64,000 nt of DNA from Desulfamplus sp. (lineage in GTDB: Bacteria > Desulfobacterota > Desulfobacteria > Desulfobacterales > Desulfobacteraceae), in NCBI GenBank assembly GCA_015231615.1, contig JADGBE010000003.1, forward strand, positions 1 through 64,000, written 5' to 3'. Every line of letters begins with the position of its first letter. Position 1 is the stretch's first letter. Below, one piece after another: positions 41,250-50,181 of the stretch. Made by a program: the position numbers and the translations under genes. Below the pieces are notes generated by a model. That model worked only from the letters and a program-made list of their open reading frames with translations. It had not been told where the DNA came from and did not search any database.

Positions 41250-43130
41250 ATGAAAAAAACTATTATCGCACTTTTTACTATTTTGTTGTTTAACCCATTT
41301 TATGTTGGTTTAAGTTTTTCTTCTACTGATATTGGAGAAGCAATTAAAATTTTACCAGAATCAACTGACTTTGTTATCAAATTTTCTTCAACAAAAAATT
41401 TCTACGAATACCTTTCTGTTACTGACAAATCATTTATGGGCGAAACCATAGATGATATTGACGAGATAAAGAGTAATTTGGGATTTAACCCCTTTGATTT
41501 AAAAGAGTTAGAGAGTAATGGGCTTGATATTTCTAAACCTTTTGGTGTTGCCGTATCTGATTTCAAAATTATCAATAGTACTTCTAATAAAACAGATGAG
41601 GCACCAAGCATGAATTTAATGTTTTTTTTACCTGTAAAAGATGTTGAGAAGGCGGTTGGGAAAATCAAGCAGATTGTTGAAGAGGATAACCCTGAGGCAC
41701 AATTTACCAAAAAAGGTGATGTATGGAGCTGGTATATTGATATGGAGGACTCATCTGAACCCGATGACCTTGAAGATGGTGAAGAATCTGAAGAAGGTGA
41801 ACAAGAGGCAACTCAAGAGGTAAAAGAAGAATCTCAAAATCAAGATGCAACAAAAGAAGATAATAACGCAAAGATTGATGAATTAAAGTCTGACGAAGAT
41901 AATACCAAACTAATGCCAACTTATATGGTAAATAAAAATGGATACCTGTTTATAGGTGCAAATCCTGAAGCAGATGCAAGAAGTTTTTTTGAAACTTTAG
42001 GAAAGCAGGAGAAAAAACTTGTAGATTCACCCGTATTTGTAAATGTAATTAAAAAGGCAGATATATCAAATGACATTTTTTTATATGCAAACTTAGGAAG
42101 GCTATTTAGCTCTAACCCAGAGATTGTAAAATACCTATCTAATGATATAGCTCAAAATTATAAAGCTAATTTCAATTATCTAAAAGATTACCAAGGGTGT
42201 GGAGTTTCTGCTGATTTTAAAAATCCAGACCTAAAAGCTGATTTTATCCTAAATGTTGTTGAAAACTCACCACTACTAAATATATTTAAAGAGGTAACTC
42301 CTAAAAGAGATTTAATTTTAGGTCTTAAAGATAACCCTCTTTTGTTAATTGGTATTGTAGAGAATATTCAGGCCTACTGGAAGATGATTAAAGAGACATT
42401 AGATAAAAATAGCATTGATACAATGAAAAAGGAGTTTGCAACTATAAAAACAGACTACGATATTGATGTAGAAAAAGATATAATTGAGAATATGGGCAAT
42501 AACTTGACTCTTGGAACCTATGATGGAATGAGTATTAACATGACAAACATTAATACTTTAGCCTCAATAGAGTTTAAAGACCCTTTAAAAATGAAAGCTG
42601 TTATTGATAAGCTAATTGCAAAACTTCCACCAGATAATCAATCTATGATAAACAGGGTCGATATAAATGGAAGCCAGATTTATATGATTATAGCAGGTCC
42701 TTTTCAATTATATGCAGGTTTTATTGGAAACAATCTTGTTATTACACTTGGAAAACCGATGTTTGAGAAAGCTATGTCTGCTGAAGTAGAGAATGGTTTT
42801 ATTAAAAATTTTAAAGATACTAAACTTTCAACATCTCTAAAACAAGATATATCTATATTTTTCCTTGATTTTAAAGAGGCTATATCTGCTGTAAAAAATT
42901 TTGTACCAATGTTTATTGCTCAAGAGCCTGAGATTGGAATTATAATGATGCCAGAATTTCAGAAGATAGTTGAACCCTTTAAATATATATCTGCTTTTTC
43001 TCGAATTGATGGAAATGCTATTGTTGGAGAATTCCTATTTAAAACTAACTTTAACAAACCGTTTTTTCAAGGTGTTAAAGAGGCAAATAGTGAAATTGAG
43101 GCTCTTAAGAAAAAAGTTGTGAAACAATAA
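41250..43130 (+). CDS. Secreted/periplasmic hypothetical protein (DUF3352-like appearance) with acidic insertion
   Basis: Signal peptide MKKTIIALFTILLFNPFYVGLSFSS; GGAGGG RBS before ATG 41250; acidic stretch EPDDLEDGEESEEGEQEATQEVKEESQ. Confidence 0.7.
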   Translation: MKKTIIALFTILLFNPFYVGLSFSSTDIGEAIKILPESTDFVIKFSSTKNFYEYLSVTDKSFMGETIDDIDEIKSNLGFNPFDLKELESNGLDISKPFGVAVSDFKIINSTSNKTDEAPSMNLMFFLPVKDVEKAVGKIKQIVEEDNPEAQFTKKGDVWSWYIDMEDSSEPDDLEDGEESEEGEQEATQEVKEESQNQDATKEDNNAKIDELKSDEDNTKLMPTYMVNKNGYLFIGANPEADARSFFETLGKQEKKLVDSPVFVNVIKKADISNDIFLYANLGRLFSSNPEIVKYLSNDIAQNYKANFNYLKDYQGCGVSADFKNPDLKADFILNVVENSPLLNIFKEVTPKRDLILGLKDNPLLLIGIVENIQAYWKMIKETLDKNSIDTMKKEFATIKTDYDIDVEKDIIENMGNNLTLGTYDGMSINMTNINTLASIEFKDPLKMKAVIDKLIAKLPPDNQSMINRVDINGSQIYMIIAGPFQLYAGFIGNNLVITLGKPMFEKAMSAEVENGFIKNFKDTKLSTSLKQDISIFFLDFKEAISAVKNFVPMFIAQEPEIGIIMMPEFQKIVEPFKYISAFSRIDGNAIVGEFLFKTNFNKPFFQGVKEANSEIEALKKKVVKQ

Positions 43131-43194
43131 TAAATGAAGACCCCCGCCTCAGCCGCAAGGGGCGGGGTATTAACCAGAGCTTTGCAATAAATAT

Positions 43195-43221
43195 AACCCC
43201 GTAGCAAGAAGCTACGGGGTT
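43195..43221. terminator. Hairpin AACCCCGTAGC-AAGAA-GCTACGGGGTT between convergent genes
   Basis: 11-bp perfect stem overlapping the end of motB. Confidence 0.65.
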
Positions 43222-43951
43222 ATTGATAGACATCTTTTTCTAATACAAATTCGACTCTTCTATTTTTCTCACGATTTTCTTGGGAACTATTTGAAACTAA
43301 TGGCAATGTAGAACCATATCCTGTTGCTGTAAGCCTTTCTGGCTCAACCCCGTTTCTGATTAAATATTTTAGCACTTCCATAGCCCTTGCTGATGATAAC
43401 TCCCAATTTGATTCATATTTTTCTGAAGATATGGGGGTATCATCAGTATGTCCTTTTATGTTTAAAATATAGTCAGGATAGTCATACATTATATCAAGAA
43501 GCCTCTGCAACAAAGGAATAAACCCCTTGTTAATCTCTGCTGTCCCCTGCTCAAATACGTAGTTACCATCAAGCCTTATTACAATTTTGCCCATACGGAC
43601 AAAGGTAGTTAAATCATTGCTATCATTGTTTTGAGCAATAAATTTGTTCACATCTCTTATTAGTGAATCCTGCCTTGAGGATAAGCCAATCCTCTCATCA
43701 AGTGAGATCTGCTGATTTCCATAATCTGGGAAATCAAACATATCAACATATTCTGAAAAGAATGAGTTCGCTTCCATCTGGCTTTTTATAGTTTTAAGAG
43801 CAGAAATAGCTTTTGCCTGTTCGTTTGATGAAATTGAGTAGAGCAGAACAAAAAAAACCAAAAGTAATGTAACCAGATCGGCGTATGTTACTAACCAACC
43901 AGCGTCATCATCATTTGATATAAGAGAGTCAGATATTCTTGTCTCTTTCAT
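43220..43951 (-). CDS. motB: Flagellar motor stator protein MotB (OmpA/MotB)
   Basis: DDAGWLVTYADLVTLLLVFFVLLYSIS; LNIKGHTDDTPISSEKYESNWELSSARAMEVLKYL. Confidence 0.92.
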   Translation of the reverse strand: MKETRISDSLISNDDDAGWLVTYADLVTLLLVFFVLLYSISSNEQAKAISALKTIKSQMEANSFFSEYVDMFDFPDYGNQQISLDERIGLSSRQDSLIRDVNKFIAQNNDSNDLTTFVRMGKIVIRLDGNYVFEQGTAEINKGFIPLLQRLLDIMYDYPDYILNIKGHTDDTPISSEKYESNWELSSARAMEVLKYLIRNGVEPERLTATGYGSTLPLVSNSSQENREKNRRVEFVLEKDVYQ

Positions 43952-43996
43952 GGGTGTTTTTTATAAAAGCGGGTATATTCACTTGTTGCAAGATAT

Positions 43997-44785
43997 TTAT
44001 ACATTATCTAATTTATCTCGTAAATTCATTTTAGCCATTGGTTTCCTCGATCTTTCAGGGATAAAAGATGAGAGTTTTTCATAGACAATAACAGGATTGT
44101 TGTTATCAAGTATTGAGATAGCCCCCTCCATCATAATCTCAAGATTAATAACTTCCATAATAGTTCTTGCCTTTAATTTACCAGCAACGGGTAGAAAGAA
44201 CATTGTTGATAGTAGAGAGCCGTAGAATGTAGTAAGGAGAGCAATTGCCATTGATGGACCTATGCTTGCAGGGTCTTGTAATTTACTTAACATCTGAACA
44301 AGCCCAATTAATGTTCCAAGCATACCAAACGCGGGCGAGTAGAGTCCCATCTTTCTAAATACATCTTGAACAATATAATGCCTCATTTTAAGAGATTCAA
44401 TTTCAGTAAGCAATGCGGCTCTTATGACATGTTCTGGCGATCCATCAGCAATAAGCCCGCATGCTTTTTTAAGAAAACCTGATTTTGTCTGAATTTTTCC
44501 AAGCTCAAGCAAACCCTGTTTTCGACTAATATAACAAAGACTTATCATATTTGCTACAGCATCGTTTGGCTCTTCTTTATCTTTTGAAAAGACAAAATAT
44601 GCGGCCCTAAAAGCTGCGTAAACATCTTTAAATTGAAATGTAAGAAATGTGGTTGCAACTGTTCCTCCACCTACAATCATCATACTTGGAATATTTATGA
44701 AGTTCTGTATGTCGCCACCAATAAAGATTGCACTTATAATAAGCGAAAATCCAGAAATAATGCCAAGAAAAGATGCAATATCCAT
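43997..44785 (-). CDS. motA: Flagellar motor stator protein MotA
   Basis: Four TM; VFRKMGLYSPAFGMLGTLIGLVQMLSKLQDPASIGPSMAIALLTTFYGSL. Confidence 0.92.
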   Translation of the reverse strand: MDIASFLGIISGFSLIISAIFIGGDIQNFINIPSMMIVGGGTVATTFLTFQFKDVYAAFRAAYFVFSKDKEEPNDAVANMISLCYISRKQGLLELGKIQTKSGFLKKACGLIADGSPEHVIRAALLTEIESLKMRHYIVQDVFRKMGLYSPAFGMLGTLIGLVQMLSKLQDPASIGPSMAIALLTTFYGSLLSTMFFLPVAGKLKARTIMEVINLEIMMEGAISILDNNNPVIVYEKLSSFIPERSRKPMAKMNLRDKLDNV

Positions 44786-44815
44786 AAGAAAATTTATTCA
44801 CTTTGATAACATAAA

Positions 44816-44840
44816 TAGGGGCGACGGTCGGTCGCCCCTA
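44816..44840. repeat. Palindrome TAGGGGCGAC-GGTCG-GTCGCCCCTA
   Basis: 10-bp perfect arms; located 5' of motA. Confidence 0.6.
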
Positions 44841-44891
44841 CAATTCTTGTTTGATTGAAATTTTTGAGTAAGAAAATATTTAATGTATTAT

Positions 44892-45260
44892 CTATTTTTT
44901 AATTCTAATACTAATAATTTTACCTGATTTATCAAGATACGCTGTTCCCATAGATATTGTTTTGCCAGAAGACGCACTTACAATCCTAACCTCTTCTTCA
45001 AAAGTCATTGCCTGAGGCTTTGCTTTTTCTGTTTGGCTATTACTATTTGAGGTATCCTCAGGTAGCGAACTCTCATTGTCAGTAATTTTTTTTGAGGAAG
45101 AATCCTGGGCAGCTCTGTTTATTCTGGCTTTATTCCTCTCTGCTATCATGTTGCTTACAGTAGAATAAGCATCTTTTTCTTCATCTTGACCGCATCCAGC
45201 AACAAGAGTGAGAGCAAAGATAAAAAATACAATTTGCAATATTGTCTTTCTGACCTTCAT
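44892..45260 (-). CDS. Hypothetical lipoprotein
   Basis: Signal peptide with lipobox LVAGC; Asn/Ser-rich middle. Confidence 0.65.
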   Translation of the reverse strand: MKVRKTILQIVFFIFALTLVAGCGQDEEKDAYSTVSNMIAERNKARINRAAQDSSSKKITDNESSLPEDTSNSNSQTEKAKPQAMTFEEEVRIVSASSGKTISMGTAYLDKSGKIISIRIKK

Positions 45261-45396
45261 TCTTCCGCTCCTTTGATTTAAACATTTTTATCTTAGATAA
45301 ATTTTGCAAATGATATTTTTATTAATCGAATGGAAATATTGTTGATTTTGATTAATAGTTGTATTTTATCAGTTAAACAGTAGAAATTATTTTGTT

Positions 45397-45705
45397 TTAA
45401 GATGCTTTTTCAATTTTAAAACGTCTATTAAGTCGCATAGTGCTAAAGAGTCCGTAGATGTCGTTAGAGACATTGATAATCTCAAGCGTGCTTCCTTTTT
45501 GAGTCAATGTATTGTGAGCAGCAATAATAACGCCAAGTCCCACTGAATCAACCATATCAACTCCTGCAAGATCAATCACCAATTTTCCATCATTCTTGTG
45601 GATTGCTGACAAAAGCTCCTTTTTAAAATCCTCAGCCATTGATGCCACGATGCTCATACCCGGTATTATAATTGTATTATCACCTTCTCTTATCACTTGA
45701 CTCAT
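45397..45705 (-). CDS. STAS-domain anti-sigma factor antagonist
   Basis: KLVIDLAGVDMVDSVGLGVIIAAHNTLTQKGSTLEIINVS. Confidence 0.88.
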   Translation of the reverse strand: MSQVIREGDNTIIIPGMSIVASMAEDFKKELLSAIHKNDGKLVIDLAGVDMVDSVGLGVIIAAHNTLTQKGSTLEIINVSNDIYGLFSTMRLNRRFKIEKAS

Positions 45706-45856
45706 TATTGTATCTCCCTATAGTAAAAATGTTATAATTATTTTTGACAAAATATGATTGCCATTTAATACTTTATGATATTGATGAATTGAGATTACCA
45801 TTATCAGAAACAGTTATCAAGAATCAGCTAATTATTTTTCTGCAATACTCTACCAT

Positions 45857-47356
45857 CTAATGCAAATACGCCTCAATATCTGACGCTTCTGGAAATCTAT
45901 CTAAAAATCTATAAAGTGTTGCCCGTCCCACACGAAGATATCGAGCAGCTTTTGCCTTGTTACCTCCCGTGATTTCAAGTGCCTTCTTAACCGAATCTTT
46001 ATTAAGTTTTCCTAAATACTTATCTTCATTTTTATTATCTTCATTTTTAGTTGAGACAATATCTTTATCTGATATTATCTCAACTTCTTTTGGTCTTGAT
46101 TGCCCTATATTCCTAAGCTCCATTGGAAGATCAGATGGCATAACCTGATTTTGTTTACATCGAACAATAGCAAACTGCACAGCATTCTGAAGCTCTCTTA
46201 CATTTCCGGGCCAAGAATAATCCATCATCAAACGGATAGCATCTTTTGAAAAACGAGGGATTACCGAACCATTATTGATTTTATTGTCATTTTTTGCCAT
46301 TTCAAGAAAATGGTCAATTAAAAGAGGAATATCGTTACGCCTTTTTCTTAAGGGGGGCAATTCAATGGGAATGACGTTTAACCTATAATATAGGTCTTTT
46401 CTAAAATTTCCCTCTTCAACCTCTTTACCAAGCTCTTTATTTGTTGCACTAATTATTCTAACATCAACTTGTATGCTCTTTTCTCCACCTACTCTCTCAA
46501 GAACACCCTCTTGAAGAAATCTTAAGAGCTTTACCTGAATCTGTTTAGGAAGTTCTGCCACTTCATCAAGAAAAAGTGTCCCTTTGTGGGCAAGCTCAAA
46601 TCTACCCTTTCTATCCTTGACAGCACCTGAAAAAGCACCTTTCACATGACCAAAAAGTTCACTCTCCACAAGCCCTTCAGGAATTGCACCGCAGTTGACA
46701 GGAACAAACAATGCCCCAGCTCTTCTGCTTTCATTATGAAGAGCATAAGCTACTCGCTCTTTTCCAGTACCTGTTTCACCGTGAATATGGACAGGATAGT
46801 CATAAGATGCAACATCGCGTATTTGATCAAAAAGATTAATCATCTCTTTGTCCTTACCCACAATACCTGAAAAAGAGGTGAGTTCTTGAGCCTTTAGAGC
46901 CAAAGCCTCGTGGTATGTAATATCTCGAAATGAGGCTATTACCCCTTTTAAATTATTTTTATCAATAATGGCTGTAATACACATCTCCACCTTACGCAGT
47001 TCACCATCTTTTGTAATTATGGTGATTGGATATTCAAGACATTTATTCAATTTTGTTTTATAGATTTCTGTTTTATTAGATTTAGAATATTTTGTTGCTT
47101 TAAAGGTTTGGGAATCATTAAACTCTTTATTATCTATTATTGTATTGCAAAATGAGCAATGTTCTCCACAAAAAGGGGAGCCAAAAATATCATGGCAATC
47201 ATGTCCAATAACTTCATCTTTTGAATATCCAGTTATATGTTCTGCCGCTCTATTAAAGAACATAATTTTGCGGTTGATGTCATGGGCGATAATTCCATCT
47301 CTTAGATTATCAAGCACAAGCTCAAGATTCTTTTGATCAAGTATAAATTCGGCCAT
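45857..47356 (-). CDS. PAS domain-containing sigma54-dependent transcriptional regulator (AAA+ and Fis-type HTH)
   Basis: PAS N-terminus; GETGTGKERVAYALH, ESELFGHVKGAFSGAVKD, GTLFLDEVAELP; C-terminal HTH KAARYLRVGRATLYRFLDRF. Confidence 0.95.
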   Translation of the reverse strand: MAEFILDQKNLELVLDNLRDGIIAHDINRKIMFFNRAAEHITGYSKDEVIGHDCHDIFGSPFCGEHCSFCNTIIDNKEFNDSQTFKATKYSKSNKTEIYKTKLNKCLEYPITIITKDGELRKVEMCITAIIDKNNLKGVIASFRDITYHEALALKAQELTSFSGIVGKDKEMINLFDQIRDVASYDYPVHIHGETGTGKERVAYALHNESRRAGALFVPVNCGAIPEGLVESELFGHVKGAFSGAVKDRKGRFELAHKGTLFLDEVAELPKQIQVKLLRFLQEGVLERVGGEKSIQVDVRIISATNKELGKEVEEGNFRKDLYYRLNVIPIELPPLRKRRNDIPLLIDHFLEMAKNDNKINNGSVIPRFSKDAIRLMMDYSWPGNVRELQNAVQFAIVRCKQNQVMPSDLPMELRNIGQSRPKEVEIISDKDIVSTKNEDNKNEDKYLGKLNKDSVKKALEITGGNKAKAARYLRVGRATLYRFLDRFPEASDIEAYLH

Positions 47357-47384
47357 TATATTTTCATACCTTTATACATTTCTA

Positions 47385-48398
47385 CTATTTTACCTCTTCA
47401 AACTCTTTAGGAGGATTAAATTCGCCTGTCGAGGTCTCCATATTTTTAGATTGGCTTCTAAATATTTTGATGTGAATTACAACCATATAAAATGCTAAGG
47501 GATAGATAATCATTTTTCTTAAAGATTCACTCATAGGTAATGTCTGTTGAGTCCAGAGTGCTACAAAAAAATCAATACTCAAAAATATAGTAAAAAGAAG
47601 AAGAATATTTCTTGATCCTATCTTAACAGCTATATACGCAGCAAGAAAAAGCCCTCCAATAGTTACCCCCGGAATTGCACTATACCATAAATCTAAAGGT
47701 ACATCGTGAAATATAGAGTTTAATATTGTGCCAGATATAGACATAGCTGCCATAAGTGAAATACTGGTTACTATAGATGCGGCTGGATTTATACGAAATA
47801 TCATTGTCATAATAAAATAAAATATGGTATCAATACCAAAACCTATCCATCCGCAAAGCAACCCACCTATGAATGCGAAAATGAACAGAACAGAACAGTT
47901 AAAAAAAGTTAAACTTACAGAGATATTTGGGTATTTGGAGTTTTTAAGAAGAGAAAAAAATATAATTTGTGTAAAAAGAAATGCAATAAAATTAAAAATT
48001 AGAGTTAAAAGTTCTGGATTATTTATTGGAAACAAGACGATACTTACAATTTCTCCGATAAGACCTCCTGCAATACTTAGAGGAATTACATTCAAGATAA
48101 AAAGTTTTTTGTTAAATAAGAACCACCTAAATGTTCCAAGCCCCATTCCATAAGCCTGAATTATTAGGTTAAATTGCGATATTGTAATTGGAGATACACT
48201 TAAGTGGGTCAAAATTGGGAAATATACAATCCCAGCCGCAGCAGGTGTTATGTTAGCAACTATTGCGGCAATAGCTCCAACAAAAGGCATATAAAATAAC
48301 TTTGAAAGGAATATGTTATGGAAAATAGGAAAAAATAGTAGCCATAAAGTAGTAACTACAACCAGAATAACTAAAGGACTCCTGTATCTTTTTTTCAT
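47385..48398 (-). CDS. TSUP family transporter (TauE/SafE)
   Basis: Multiple TM; GGLLCGWIGFGIDTIFYFIMTMIFRINPAASIVTSISLMA. Confidence 0.82.
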   Translation of the reverse strand: MKKRYRSPLVILVVVTTLWLLFFPIFHNIFLSKLFYMPFVGAIAAIVANITPAAAGIVYFPILTHLSVSPITISQFNLIIQAYGMGLGTFRWFLFNKKLFILNVIPLSIAGGLIGEIVSIVLFPINNPELLTLIFNFIAFLFTQIIFFSLLKNSKYPNISVSLTFFNCSVLFIFAFIGGLLCGWIGFGIDTIFYFIMTMIFRINPAASIVTSISLMAAMSISGTILNSIFHDVPLDLWYSAIPGVTIGGLFLAAYIAVKIGSRNILLLFTIFLSIDFFVALWTQQTLPMSESLRKMIIYPLAFYMVVIHIKIFRSQSKNMETSTGEFNPPKEFEEVK

Positions 48399-48442
48399 CT
48401 TAAAACCATAAATATCATATTAAAATTTTTATTCAATCTTTC

Positions 48443-48494
48443 AGTCGGTGGTTAAAACCATCGGCTAAGTTTAAAAAAAGTCCTCTTAAGAGGA
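48443..48494. repeat. Two adjacent palindromes (AGTCGGTGGTTAAAACCATCGGCT and TCCTCTTAAGAGGA)
   Basis: First at 48443-48466 (with G-T wobbles), second perfect at 48481-48494. Confidence 0.5.
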
Positions 48495-48564
48495 GTTGGA
48501 CAATCTATCCCTGATGAGCTTTAGCTATGGGCTGTAAAACAAATTAAGACCTTGTTCAGTATAA

Positions 48565-49947
48565 TCATATATCGCAATTAACAGAAATTCCTTCTTCTTT
48601 GTAAGTTTGGACTCTTTTTATCGCAGATGCTTTTAGAACTCCTATATTAACATCAATATAGTCATAAATTACAGCCATTGATTTGTCTTGGGCGGGACGA
48701 AGGATTCTACCAATATATTGAATAAGTCTGCCTTTAAACTTTATTGGTGTTACTAAGAAAAGTGTAGAAAGTTCAGGAAGATCAAACCCCTCTCCAATCA
48801 ATTGTCCTGTTGCAATCAAAGTAGTGATCTGCCCATTATTAAGCTCGTGGAGAATTGAATCTCGTTCGTTTTTTGGTGTAAGTCCTGTCAAAATTCTTGA
48901 TCGCATTTTATATTTAAGCTCAAGAATGGTTTGAATAAGATGTGCGTGTTCACGACGATCTGTAAGCACTAACTTTATACCACTACTATCTTCTGATGCA
49001 ATATCACCGCATATAAGCAGGTTTCTTTGCTGATCAATAGAGATTGCCTTTATAACTTTTGTGTAGTCGGCACTTGCATCAAGCAAAGTGTTAAACTCTG
49101 TAAACCTACAAATGACCTCTGCTTTACTTATATCGCCAGTTTTAACAAGAGGTGCTTTTTCAATGTTATACCTCTGTTCCCCAAGAGTTAGACAGATTAA
49201 TTTACTAAGACCATCTCTTCTGTATGCTGTAGCCGTAAGCCCAAGTCTATACTTTGCTTTAAATCCAGAAACTGCCTCTGTAAAAGTTTTTGATGGGCAT
49301 TTATGGCACTCATCAACCACTATATGCCCAAATAGAGAATCTAATTTAGCAAGATGTTTTCTAACACTTTGATATAAACCAACTGTAATTTTATCCCCTA
49401 TGTTATATTTACCAGCACCAATAACACCTATATCTTTTTCTTCAATATTTAAAAACTCATTAATTCTATCTAACCATTGCTTCATAAGCTCGATACTATG
49501 CACAACAACTAATGAGGGTTGTTTTCGTTGAGCTATTACAAAAAGTGCAACCACAGTCTTTCCACTACCAGTTACAGCTAAAAGCACACCATGAGAATGT
49601 TTGATAATGGCATCAGCTGCACTCGTTTGAAATTTTTTAAGTTGTCCATTAAAAGCAATATTAACAGGTGGTAATTCAAGTCTATTATCAATAACATTAA
49701 TATCTAACTTGTCATGGAATTTTTTGCAGATTCCGTATGCTTCATCTGCAAATCCCCTTGGGCATACCAATGAGTCGTAGTTCTCTTCATAGAATAGCAA
49801 CTCTTTAGGAGTCTTGCCTGTCCACTTGCCAAGTTTTGATAATGTGTAATATTCTGGATTTTGGCATCTGAGTATCAATTTAATCTCATTTGCACATTTT
49901 TCATCTAAATATTTCAAAATCAAATTGTTACTTAAAATAAACTCCAC
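48565..49947 (-). CDS. DEAD/DEAH-box superfamily 2 helicase (XPB/SSL2-like)
   Basis: LLAVTGSGKTVVALFVI (motif I), VVDECHKCPS (DECH), LGLTATAYRRDG, YIGRILRPAQDKSMAVIYDYID. Confidence 0.9.
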   Translation of the reverse strand: MEFILSNNLILKYLDEKCANEIKLILRCQNPEYYTLSKLGKWTGKTPKELLFYEENYDSLVCPRGFADEAYGICKKFHDKLDINVIDNRLELPPVNIAFNGQLKKFQTSAADAIIKHSHGVLLAVTGSGKTVVALFVIAQRKQPSLVVVHSIELMKQWLDRINEFLNIEEKDIGVIGAGKYNIGDKITVGLYQSVRKHLAKLDSLFGHIVVDECHKCPSKTFTEAVSGFKAKYRLGLTATAYRRDGLSKLICLTLGEQRYNIEKAPLVKTGDISKAEVICRFTEFNTLLDASADYTKVIKAISIDQQRNLLICGDIASEDSSGIKLVLTDRREHAHLIQTILELKYKMRSRILTGLTPKNERDSILHELNNGQITTLIATGQLIGEGFDLPELSTLFLVTPIKFKGRLIQYIGRILRPAQDKSMAVIYDYIDVNIGVLKASAIKRVQTYKEEGISVNCDI

Positions 49948-50181
49948 AAATATCCTTTATCTATCTATTGCAACATATTACCACTGATATTATTGCCACT
50001 ACTTGATGTTTTTTGATTTTATCAGCATTGTGCCATATTGCAACATAAAAGGTTGCGATTTTTTCAAGTTGATAACCACACATTGTCATGGTAGATTTAA
50101 AGAATACGTAGATTAAATTATTTGCCATAATGCAATTAATTTTAAATTAGAATTCTTCAACACATAAAAAGGAGATTTTTT

